DNA of 16,793 nucleotides from Polaromonas sp. (GTDB lineage Bacteria; Pseudomonadota; Gammaproteobacteria; Burkholderiales; Burkholderiaceae_C), in the NCBI GenBank assembly GCA_026786065.1, contig JAJAYS010000274.1, positions 1 to 16,793 on the forward strand. Direction: 5' to 3'. The notes under the pieces are model-generated. The model did not search any database and had not been told where the DNA came from. It saw only the letters and a list, made by a program, of their open reading frames with translations. Position 1 is the first letter of the stretch; each line of letters begins with the position of its first letter. Shown piece by piece: positions 8,180 to 14,851 of this stretch. Made by a program: the position numbers and the translations under genes.

Positions 8180-8215
8180 AAAAAAATCAGCCCGTCGGTT
8201 TGCCCCGACGGGCTG
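8180..8215 (-). terminator. Strong intrinsic terminator between pqqA and pqqB
   Basis: A perfect 11-base-pair stem (CAGCCCGTCGG at 8188-8198 with its complement at 8205-8215) closes a six-base loop. Reading the minus strand it is followed by A and then seven Ts (A-run 8180-8186). It starts seven bases after the pqqA stop codon. Most transcripts from the pqqA promoter should end here, with limited read-through into pqqBCDE. That would give excess PqqA peptide over the enzymes, in line with high pqqA expression reported in other PQQ producers. Confidence 0.9.
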
Positions 8216-8222
8216 GCCGCGA

Positions 8223-8297
8223 TCAGCGGTTGGCGATGTACATCGTGATTTCAAATCCAAAGCGCATGTCGCTGGCAGCCGGTTTTTCCCATTTCAT
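8223..8297 (-). CDS. pqqA: PQQ precursor peptide PqqA
   Basis: This is a 24-residue ribosomally made precursor of PQQ. It starts MKWEKPAASDMRFGFE and ends ITMYIANR. The conserved pair Glu16 and Tyr20 (motif ExxxY) supplies all the carbon and nitrogen atoms of PQQ. The ATG at 8297 has a strong ribosome site, GGAGA, seven bases upstream. The length and sequence are typical of PqqA. It is the first gene of the operon and is separated from pqqB by a strong terminator. Confidence 0.97.
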   Translation of the reverse strand: MKWEKPAASDMRFGFEITMYIANR

Positions 8298-8372
8298 ACA
8301 ATTTCTCCAATGCAGTTGAGCCGCAAATTCGCGGTGCGTGTTTCGGCGGCGCATCCGCTGATACACGATTTC

Positions 8373-8400
8373 AGTATGCGCCCCCCAGCCAAAGCGTCCA
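8373..8400 (-). promoter_or_regulatory. Weak candidate promoter for pqqA
   Basis: On the minus strand TGGACG (8395-8400) is followed after 16 bases by CATACT (8373-8378); each box matches the sigma-70 consensus at 4 of 6 positions. Transcription would begin near 8366, leaving a leader of about 70 bases before pqqA. Poor boxes with a dyad about 22 bases further upstream would suit activator-dependent expression. The assignment is tentative. Confidence 0.25.
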
Positions 8401-8421
8401 TCGCAGAAATATGGAATTGCA

Positions 8422-8440
8422 CCTCATGATTTTCATGAGG
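8422..8440. promoter_or_regulatory. Perfect dyad, candidate operator
   Basis: CCTCATGATTTTCATGAGG is a perfect inverted repeat: eight-base arms at 8422-8429 and 8433-8440 around TTT. It lies in the divergent control region, 124 bases upstream of pqqA and 35 bases upstream of the S33 hydrolase ATG. No U-tract follows. Symmetry and position suggest binding of a dimeric regulator, possibly the response regulator encoded three genes away; that link is inference. Confidence 0.55.
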
Positions 8441-8475
8441 CATGGGGGTTGGCGATTGCGGCTAGCATCGCCTGC

Positions 8476-9558
8476 ATGACCGCGTCTGCCCCGCCTTCCG
8501 ATGTATTTTGCGAAACTGGCGTCGAGCTCGCGGCCGCCGCTGCGGCCGGTGCGCCACAAGGCGCTGGCCTGCCGTTGGTTCCGGGGCCGTTTACTGTCAC
8601 CGGTTGGCTTGATGTGCCCGGTGGCCACCGTATCTATTACGAGCAGGGCGGCCAGGCGGGTGCCCTGCCGGTGCTGTTTCTGCACGGCGGGCCGGGTGGA
8701 GCCTGCTCGCCGCGGCATGCCCAGTTGTTCGATCTCACTCTATGCCGGCTGACCCTGTTCGACCAGCGCGGCTGCGGGCGCAGTCTGCCGTGCGGCGAAC
8801 TGCGGGCCAACACCAGTGACGATCTGCTGGCCGACATCGAAGCGCTGCGCCAGCACTTGGGCGTGACACGCTGGCTGGTCGTGGCGGGTTCCTGGGGGGC
8901 GGGGCTGGCGCTGGCCTACGCGGCAGCGCATCGCGACGCCTGCCTGGGCCTGGTATTGCGCGGCGTGTTTCTCGGTCGCCCGAGCGATCTCGACTGGTTC
9001 TTCCAGCAGGCCCAACAGTTTTTGCCGGACGCCTGGACTGAACTGGCCGCTGGTGCTCCGCAGACTGCGCATGCCAGCCTGCTGCACTGGCTGGCTGACG
9101 GCCTTCTTTACGGCGACGCAGAGACCGCGCTCGGCCGCGCGCTGGCTTGGGAGGCATGGGAAGCTTCGGTCACGCAGCGCCAGCGCTGTGCACGCCGCGC
9201 CGGTCCGCTGACCGGGTCCGACCTGTCGGCGTTGCTGGCGAAGTACCGCATACAAAGTCACTACCTGACGCACGGCTGCTTCTGGACCGCACCGCCCTTG
9301 CTGGAGCGGGCGCAAGCCCTGGCCGGTCTGCCCACGGCGCTGCTGCATGGGCGGCTCGACTGGGTGTGCCGCCCGCAAGCCGCCTGGGATTTGCACGAGC
9401 GCATTGCCGGCAGCCGGTTGCAGGTGCTGGAGGGGTGCGGACACAGCCCGTTCGAGCTACCGATGGCCGAGGCGCTGCGGCAGGCCCTTGCTGGATTTTC
9501 CGAGACCGGCGACTTCACCGGTTGGGGCAAAGATTTTTTCGCTGTCGCCACGCCATGA
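8476..9558 (+). CDS. S33 alpha/beta hydrolase, prolyl iminopeptidase-like
   Basis: This 360-residue alpha/beta-hydrolase of peptidase family S33 probably removes N-terminal proline or similar residues from short peptides. The oxyanion motif HGGPGG is at 70-75. The nucleophile elbow GSWG puts Ser139 as nucleophile, with Asp295 (HGRLDW) and His323 (GCGHSPFE) completing the triad. WEAWE at 225-229 matches the glutamate motif that prolyl iminopeptidases use to hold the substrate N-terminus. An Ala-rich N-terminal extension of about 35 residues and a short C-terminal tail are unusual. The ATG at 8476 is preferred; a TTG at 8449 would add nine residues. The stop overlaps the kinase start (ATGA). 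Its place next to pqqA suggests a role with PQQ or its precursor, which is inference. Confidence 0.85.
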   Translation: MTASAPPSDVFCETGVELAAAAAAGAPQGAGLPLVPGPFTVTGWLDVPGGHRIYYEQGGQAGALPVLFLHGGPGGACSPRHAQLFDLTLCRLTLFDQRGCGRSLPCGELRANTSDDLLADIEALRQHLGVTRWLVVAGSWGAGLALAYAAAHRDACLGLVLRGVFLGRPSDLDWFFQQAQQFLPDAWTELAAGAPQTAHASLLHWLADGLLYGDAETALGRALAWEAWEASVTQRQRCARRAGPLTGSDLSALLAKYRIQSHYLTHGCFWTAPPLLERAQALAGLPTALLHGRLDWVCRPQAAWDLHERIAGSRLQVLEGCGHSPFELPMAEALRQALAGFSETGDFTGWGKDFFAVATP

Positions 9559-10919
9559 GCCTGCGCCTGCAGATCAATCTGCTGATTACCGCGCTGATGC
9601 TGATTTTTTCCGGCACGCTGATCGGTGTGGAGATCAGCACCACCCGACGCGCGGTGCATGAAGAAGTTCTTGGGGCCAACGTGGTCGCGGCCCAACTCCT
9701 CTCGCGCATGGACTGGCGCGAAGTCGGGGCCGGGCTGGAGGCCGTCAACGCCTACCTGACCCGCGTCGGCCGGGTGCGGGCCAACGAGATCACCCTGTAC
9801 GACGCCCAGCAGCAGCTGATTTACAGCTCCCCGCCTTCGACCTACAAGACTGGCCGGCAAGCACCAGGCTGGTATGCGCGCCTTGTGGCGGAACCGCTGG
9901 CGGCGCGTGAAATCAAGCTGCTAAACGGCCGCATCGTGCTTCAGCCGGATGCCTCCCGCGCCACGCTCGATGGCTGGGACGATTTGCAACCGATGCTGTG
10001 GCTGGTGCTGGCGGTGTTCGTGCTGGCCAATGCGCTGGTTTATGCGATCTTGGGCCATGCCACCCGGCCGCTGCGGCTGGTGTTGCGGGGCCTGCACCAA
10101 GTGGAGCAGGGCGACTACGGCACCCGGCTTCCCGCATTGGCGGGGCGCGAAGGCCGGCAGATGGGCCACGCCTTCAACGCCATGGCGCAGTCGGTGCAAG
10201 ACAGTGCGGCGGTGCGCCAGCAAGCGCAGGCCGCCAAACAGGAGCTGGCTCAAAACCGCGAACTGACGCACGTCATCCAGGACCGCATCGAGCGCGAGCG
10301 CGGCGCGATTGCACGCGAACTGCACGACGAAATCGGCCAGCAAGTCACGGCGATCAAAACCGTCGGGCTGGTGATTGCGCGCAAGGCTGCCGGGCAGGAT
10401 GCGTCGATCGAACAATCGGCGCGGCTGGTGATGGCTTGCGCCGACCAGATTTATGACGGGGTGCACCGGCTGGTTGCGCAATTGCGGCCGCTGGCGCTGG
10501 ACCGTTTTGGCCTGCGCGATGCGCTGCAGGACTGGCTCGGCGACTGGCGCGCGCGCTTTCCGGACGCCGGTCTGTCGCTGAAGCTGGCCGGCCCGCTCGA
10601 CGGGCTGGACGACGCGCTGGCCACCGCCGTGTACCGCATCGTGCAAGAGGCGGTCAGCAACGCGGTGCGGCATGCCGGCGCCAGCCGCATCGAGGTTGAA
10701 CTGCACGCCAGCGAAGACAGCTTGCGGGTGTCGGTGCAAGACGACGGTATGGGCCGCATCGGCGACTTTCATGCGCCCGGTCATTTCGGCGTGCTCGGCA
10801 TGCGCGAACGCGCGCAGGCGCTGGGCGGCGAGTTCGAGCTTGAGCAAATTGCAACCGGCGGCGTGCGGGTGCGGGTCACTTTGCCGCTGAACAAACATAC
10901 AAAAGCAGGAACGCCATGA
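9555..10919 (+). CDS. Membrane histidine kinase, NarX/HisKA_3 type
   Basis: This 454-residue inner-membrane sensor kinase has a first membrane helix at about 7-25, a periplasmic sensor region of some 120 residues, a second helix at about 147-167 and a HAMP linker to about 220. A short coiled coil follows, then a HisKA_3 domain with phospho-acceptor His257 in ARELHDEIGQQ. The ATP-binding domain has Asn369 (QEAVSNAVRHAG), DDGMG at 396-400 and GHFGVLGMRERA at 409-420. The start ATG overlaps the hydrolase stop and the gene end overlaps the next start (10916-10919), so a three-gene operon is clear. Its partner is the adjacent NarL-type regulator. The context is like the EraS/EraR-type systems that govern PQQ-dependent alcohol oxidation in Pseudomonas; the ligand is unknown. 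Confidence 0.92.
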   Translation: MSLRLQINLLITALMLIFSGTLIGVEISTTRRAVHEEVLGANVVAAQLLSRMDWREVGAGLEAVNAYLTRVGRVRANEITLYDAQQQLIYSSPPSTYKTGRQAPGWYARLVAEPLAAREIKLLNGRIVLQPDASRATLDGWDDLQPMLWLVLAVFVLANALVYAILGHATRPLRLVLRGLHQVEQGDYGTRLPALAGREGRQMGHAFNAMAQSVQDSAAVRQQAQAAKQELAQNRELTHVIQDRIERERGAIARELHDEIGQQVTAIKTVGLVIARKAAGQDASIEQSARLVMACADQIYDGVHRLVAQLRPLALDRFGLRDALQDWLGDWRARFPDAGLSLKLAGPLDGLDDALATAVYRIVQEAVSNAVRHAGASRIEVELHASEDSLRVSVQDDGMGRIGDFHAPGHFGVLGMRERAQALGGEFELEQIATGGVRVRVTLPLNKHTKAGTP

Positions 10920-11551
10920 AAGTCATGCTAGTGGACGACCATGCGGTGGTGCGCACGGGTTTCAGGCTGCTGCTGCAGGCCGCTGGCGATGTCGAGGTCA
11001 CGGCTGAAGCCGACAGCGGGGAGGCCGCCTGCCAAATGTACGAAAGCGTAGCCCCGGATGTCGTGGTGATGGACATTGCGATGGCCGGCATGGGCGGCAT
11101 TGAGGCCATCAAACGCCTGATCGCCAAGAACGGTCGCGCGCGCATTCTTGCGTTGTCGGCCCATGAGGACACCAGCCACCCGATGCGAGCGCTGCAGGCT
11201 GGGGCGCTCGGCTATTTGTCGAAGCGTAGCGCGCCTGAAGTGTTGATCGAAGCCATCCGCACTATTGCGCGGGGCGAGCGCTATCTGGATGCGCAGATCG
11301 CCCAGCGCATCGCGATGCAGAACATTCGCGGCGACGCCGGTCCGATGGACAAGCTCTCGCCCCGCGAGTTCGAAGTGTTTGTGCAACTGGCGCGCGGCCA
11401 GTCGGTGGCGCAAATCTCGGAGACGCTGTCGGTTTCCAGCTCCACCGTCGGAACGCACCTCTACAACATCAAGCAAAAACTCGGGCTGGCCAATCAGGCC
11501 GAGATGACGCTGCTGGCGGTGCGTCACGGGCTGATCGACATTGCCGGTTGA
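10916..11551 (+). CDS. NarL/LuxR-family response regulator
   Basis: This 211-residue transcriptional regulator has an N-terminal receiver domain with acidic residues Asp7 and Asp8, phospho-acceptor Asp53 (VVVMDIAMAGM), Ser81 and Lys103. After a linker, a C-terminal LuxR-type helix-turn-helix begins at about 145 (LSPREFEVFVQLARGQS) and contains SVSSSTVGTHLYNIKQKL. It is the last gene of the hydrolase-kinase-regulator operon and should be phosphorylated by the kinase just upstream. Such regulators bind inverted repeats, so the dyad at 8422-8440 is a reasonable target. No U-rich terminator is evident after the stop. Confidence 0.93.
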   Translation: MKVMLVDDHAVVRTGFRLLLQAAGDVEVTAEADSGEAACQMYESVAPDVVVMDIAMAGMGGIEAIKRLIAKNGRARILALSAHEDTSHPMRALQAGALGYLSKRSAPEVLIEAIRTIARGERYLDAQIAQRIAMQNIRGDAGPMDKLSPREFEVFVQLARGQSVAQISETLSVSSSTVGTHLYNIKQKLGLANQAEMTLLAVRHGLIDIAG

Positions 11552-11656
11552 AGCGCTGGCGAAGCCGGCTTGCGCGGGACGCGTTACGCTGCGCGATTGG
11601 CGGGGGTCTGGGGTCGGGGCGGTCTGCGGCCGTGGCCTCCATGCGGAGGGACATTG

Positions 11657-11734
11657 CTGGCATCCCGGCCACCGAGCCAGGATCCATGACGGTCGGCGCT
11701 GGTGCATGGATCCCGGGTCAAGCCCGGAATGCAG
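11657..11734. repeat. REP-like 78-base imperfect palindrome
   Basis: Two arms of about 31 bases (11657-11688 and 11705-11734) are largely complementary around a 16-base spacer. The innermost nine bases pair perfectly (GGATCCATG at 11680-11688 with CATGGATCC at 11705-11713), and the outer parts pair with some mismatches (CTGGCATCCCGG against CCGGAATGCAG). The right arm contains the smaller hairpin CCGGGTCAAGCCCGG, a motif common in dispersed bacterial palindromic repeats. It lies in the gap between the convergent response regulator and prfB genes and could act as a transcript end or barrier. Confidence 0.7.
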
Positions 11735-11777
11735 CCTGACTGGCGGCGTCAAGTCTGTGGACCTTGATCAGCGCTTT

Positions 11778-12882
11778 TCAAACGCCCTGTTTCAGCGAAG
11801 CCTCAATGAACGGATCGAGGTCGCCGTCCAGCACCTTCTGCGTCGCCGAGGTTTCGTAGTTGGTGCGTAGGTCCTTGATACGGCTCTGGTCTAGGACGTA
11901 GCTGCGAATCTGGTGGCCCCAGCCGACGTCGGTTTTGGTGTCTTCAAGTTTTTGCTGCGCCTCCTGCTGCTTGCGCAACTCGAAGTCGTAGAGCCGCGAG
12001 CGCAGCCGTTTCCAGGCGACGTCGCGGTTGCTGTGCTGGCTGCGGCCGTCCTGGCACTGCACCACGATGCCGGTCGGAATGTGGGTCAGCCGCACCGCCG
12101 AATCGGTCTTGTTTATGTGCTGGCCGCCGGCGCCGCTGGCGCGAAAGGTGTCCACCCGCACGTCCGACGGATTGATGTCGATTTCGATCGAGTCGTCGAT
12201 TTAGGGGTACACGAACACCGACGCAAACGAGGTGTGGCGCCCGCCCGACGAGTCGAACGGCGACTTGCGCACCAGCCGGTGTACGCCGGTCTCGGTGCGC
12301 AACAAGCCGAACGCGTATTCGCCCTCGATCTTGATCGTCGCGCCCTTGATGCCCGCCGTGTCTCCGGCCGTCTCGTCTTCAATCTGCGTCCTGAAGCCCG
12401 TGCGTTCGGCGTACTTGAGGTACTGGCGCAGCAGCATGCTGGCCCAGTCGCAGGCCTCGGTGCCACCGGCGCCAGCCTGGATGTCAAGAAAAGCATTCAG
12501 CGGGTCGGCCGGGTTGTTGAACATCCGGCGAAACTCCATTTTCTCGACCTCGCGCGCAACCACGGCGGCTTCGCCTTCGATGGACTGCATACCGGCCTCG
12601 TCGCCTTCGGCCTTAGCCATGTCGAACAATTCGGCGTTGTCGGCCAACTCGGTGCTCAGGCGGTCGATGACACGTACCACGTCTTCAAGCGATTTCTTCT
12701 CGCGCCCGAGTTCCTGCGCGCGCTTCGGGTTGTCCCAGACCTTGGGGTCTTCCAGCGCAGCGTTCACTTCGTTTAATTTTCGTTCCTTGGCAGGGTAGTC
12801 AAAGATACCCCCGAAGCTCATTGACCCGGTTGCTCAGGTCGGCGAGCTGGTTGCCTATTGAATTGATGTGTTCTGCTTCCAT
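11778..12882 (-). pseudogene. prfB: Release factor 2 with programmed frameshift and internal TAA
   Basis: RF2 releases the finished chain at UGA and UAA codons. Translation starts at the ATG at 12882 behind a good ribosome site (AGAGGA). After 27 codons a UGA (12799-12801) requires the classical +1 shift into the main frame, giving 367 codons in total, normal for RF2. The codon-recognition motif SPF is at 207-209 and the catalytic GGQ at 252-254. Between them, codon 227 is TAA (12201-12203) where the family has Glu (VFVYP-E-IDDS); everything after it stays in frame to the natural stop. As read, the product would be a 226-residue protein with recognition domain but no GGQ loop. A single G-to-T change from GAA explains it. 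Since prfB is normally essential, a sequence error, a second copy or true decay must be considered. The lysS gene that often follows prfB is not present in the short gap. Confidence 0.9.
12798..12813 (-). promoter_or_regulatory. prfB programmed +1 frameshift site
   Basis: On the minus strand the sequence CGGGGGTATCTTTGAC gives the standard elements: an internal Shine-Dalgarno-like G-run three bases before the slippery CTT, then the UGA stop followed by C. Low RF2 lets the ribosome slip from CUU to UUU and continue at GAC. This is the well-known autoregulatory loop of RF2 synthesis. Confidence 0.95.
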
Positions 12883-12925
12883 GATGGTTCCTCTAGCGGT
12901 TAAAAAATGTTTACTCGGCACCACG

Positions 12926-14080
12926 CTATTGTTGGCCCACCAGCGGCAGCCGCAGGCTGAAGGTCGAGCCTTCCCCCAGCGCGCTCTTCACTTCGATGCG
13001 GCCGCCGTGCGCGTGGGCGATCTGGCGGCTGATGAAAAGCCCCAGTCCGAGGCCTGGCGCGACTTGCTTGCCGACGGCCCGTTCGAACTGATTGAAGATG
13101 CGGGCATGGTCTTCGGGCGCAATGCCTATGCCCTGGTCGCGCACCGAAACCCGCGCTTCGCCGGCCGCCGGCTCGCTCGCCACCTCGACCTGCACCGGCT
13201 TGCCGTTGCCGTAACGAACCGCATTCGTCAGCAAATTGGCCACCACCTGCTCAATGCGGAACTCATCCCACAGGCCGGGCAGTGCGTCTGGCGCAGACAG
13301 CTCCAGCGTGCAACCGACGGCGGCGGCCTGGTCGGCATGGCTTTCGATGGTGCGGCGCACCAGCCCGGCCAGGTCGCTGGGCGCGGGCGCAATGTCCAGC
13401 GTGCCGCGCTGCATGCGCGAGACGTCCAGCATGTCGTCGATCAAGCGCATGATGTTGCGGATCTGCTGCTCGTCGCGCTCGACCATCGCCTGAATTTTTT
13501 CGGGAGCCAGCGTGGCGCCACCAGCGAGTCGGCGCCGCAGCTGGGCTTGCAGGAGCAGGGTGTTGAGCGGAGTGCGCAACTCGTGCGAGGCCATCGACAT
13601 GAAGTCGTCACGGACCTGCACCGCCCGCTGCAGCTGGGCTTGGGTGGTTTGCAGCTCATGCAGCAAGAACTCTTGCTGTTTGCGCTGGCGGTACATCTCG
13701 ACGAAAGCGCTGACCTTGCTGCGTACGGCATGGCTGTCAAGCGGCTGGTAGAGAAAGTCGATGGCGCCGCTTTCGTAGCCGGCAAAGGCGTAGTTCATTT
13801 CCCGGCCGGCCGCGCTGACAAAAACGATCGGGATGCTGCGCGTCTTGGCGGTGCTGCGCATCATCCCGGCGAGTTCCAGCCCGTTTATGCCCGGCATCTG
13901 CACGTCCAGGATCGCCAGCGCGAATTCGTGCTCCAGCATCAGGGCCAGCGCGGCTTCTCCTGAGTCGGCGCGGCAGATGATGCGGCCCTCCTGGCGGATC
14001 AGCGCGTCCAGTGCCAGCAGGTTCTCCGGCAGGTCATCGACGATCAGTATTTTTGCAGTGTCGGTGGGGAAAGGGAGCAT
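12926..14080 (-). CDS. REC-HisKA-HATPase response regulator/histidine kinase
   Basis: This is a cytoplasmic 384-residue protein with an N-terminal receiver (about 10-125; Asp15-Asp16, phospho-acceptor Asp59 in LAILDVQMPG), a coiled linker (about 128-155), a HisKA domain with His166 in ASHELRTPLN, and a HATPase_c domain with N-box Asn282/Asn286, DQGIG at 315-319 and GLGLGLF at 343-349. There is no membrane segment. The lysine that normally follows the last receiver strand is Gln112 (LYQPLD). It probably receives phosphate from the multi-receiver hybrid protein encoded upstream and passes it on, or its kinase is gated by its own receiver. The start at 14080 has no good ribosome site. prfB starts 43 bases further on, on the same strand. 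Confidence 0.9.
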   Translation of the reverse strand: MLPFPTDTAKILIVDDLPENLLALDALIRQEGRIICRADSGEAALALMLEHEFALAILDVQMPGINGLELAGMMRSTAKTRSIPIVFVSAAGREMNYAFAGYESGAIDFLYQPLDSHAVRSKVSAFVEMYRQRKQQEFLLHELQTTQAQLQRAVQVRDDFMSMASHELRTPLNTLLLQAQLRRRLAGGATLAPEKIQAMVERDEQQIRNIMRLIDDMLDVSRMQRGTLDIAPAPSDLAGLVRRTIESHADQAAAVGCTLELSAPDALPGLWDEFRIEQVVANLLTNAVRYGNGKPVQVEVASEPAAGEARVSVRDQGIGIAPEDHARIFNQFERAVGKQVAPGLGLGLFISRQIAHAHGGRIEVKSALGEGSTFSLRLPLVGQQ

Positions 14081-14132
14081 CGGTTCAAATTATGCGTTAT
14101 GGGCTGTAAGTCTCAAGACTGAAGCACTTTCA

Positions 14133-14180
14133 GGCTATAAACCATTAAATACGGGCGTAAGAAGCTATAAAAAAAGTAGC
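14133..14180 (-). repeat. Short AT-rich repeat upstream of REC-kinase (copy 2)
   Basis: On the minus strand this begins GCTACTTTTT and has AGCT at its positions 15-18 and ACGCCC at 23-28, the same landmarks at the same spacing as the segment inside pepN (2746-2789). It sits in the 138-base gap between the CheB-like gene and the REC-kinase gene. A small dyad AGTCT-CA-AGACT (14109-14120) lies next to it, nearer the kinase start. I associate such elements with Comamonadaceae intergenic repeats, but could not check this. Confidence 0.45.
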
Positions 14181-14218
14181 GGACGGGGAGGCAGAAGCAA
14201 AGGCGTGGGGCTGGCGGA

Positions 14219-14851
14219 TCACGGTGCTGCCGGTGGCGCGAATTGCGCGGTCAAGCCCGCGAGCAAACGTCCGATCCCGGCCAGCGGGAGCACGAAATCG
14301 GGGGTGCGCAAGGCAATCGCCGCGCCTGGCATGTCCGGGCTGTGGGCTTCGGCGGGGTCCTGCACCACAGTCAGGCCGCCCTGCTGCGCAATGCGGGCCA
14401 GACCTGCCGCGCCGTCCGCATTGGCTCCGGTTAAAAGCACCCCGACCAGGGCCCGACCGAACGCATCGGCGGCAGACTCGAACAACACGTCGATAGACGG
14501 CCGGCTGAAGAGCACGGGCGCATCGCAGCTCAGCGACAGGCTGCGGTTTGTCTCGATCAGCAGGTGGTAGCCCGGCGGAGCAAAGTAGAGCGTGCCCGGC
14601 TGGAGGGGCTCTTTGTCAACCGGCTGGCGCACGGCCAGCCTGGCGCGCCGTGCGAAAAGTTCGGGCAGCACGCTGGCGTGCTGTTCTGCCTGATGCAACA
14701 CCACCACCACCGCCAGCGGGTAGTCGGCTGGCAGGCCGGGAAGAATTTCGATCAGGGCTTCGACCCCGCCCGCCGAGGCGCCGATGACGACCGCAGCCCG
14801 CCGGCGAAGAGACACCGGCAATGCAGTGGAACGGGTTTCGGCGTCGCTCAT
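14219..14851 (-). CDS. CheB-type methylesterase domain protein, no receiver
   Basis: This 210-residue protein consists almost wholly of the CheB C-terminal methylesterase/deamidase domain, which removes methyl groups from glutamate residues of signalling proteins. The catalytic triad is visible: Ser26 in VIGASAGGV, His53 in VVVLHQ and Asp146 in LTGANADGA. Classical CheB has an N-terminal receiver of about 130 residues and a linker; both are absent, so phosphorylation control must be lost or supplied by another protein. The ATG at 14851 overlaps the stop of the CheR-like gene by four bases. With no MCP, CheA or CheW nearby, a role outside chemotaxis is likely. The substrate is unknown. Confidence 0.9.
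   Translation of the reverse strand: MSDAETRSTALPVSLRRRAAVVIGASAGGVEALIEILPGLPADYPLAVVVVLHQAEQHASVLPELFARRARLAVRQPVDKEPLQPGTLYFAPPGYHLLIETNRSLSLSCDAPVLFSRPSIDVLFESAADAFGRALVGVLLTGANADGAAGLARIAQQGGLTVVQDPAEAHSPDMPGAAIALRTPDFVLPLAGIGRLLAGLTAQFAPPAAP

Noticed and set aside
8376..8396. Sigma-54-like TGGC...GC pattern upstream of pqqA
   Set aside because: The GG and GC pairs are nine bases apart rather than the required ten, and the flanking consensus is poor.
9147..9554. Upstream extension of the histidine kinase to 590 codons
   Set aside because: The extension lies entirely within the S33 hydrolase gene; the ATG at 9555 in the ATGA overlap directly precedes the first membrane helix.
12201..12821. 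Two separate genes for the halves of RF2
   Set aside because: The halves are in the same frame, separated only by one TAA codon, with family sequence continuing on both sides; no ribosome site precedes the second half.
12821..13963. Plus-strand open frame of 380 codons opposite the REC-kinase
   Set aside because: The minus-strand kinase has all catalytic motifs; the plus-strand frame is its shadow.
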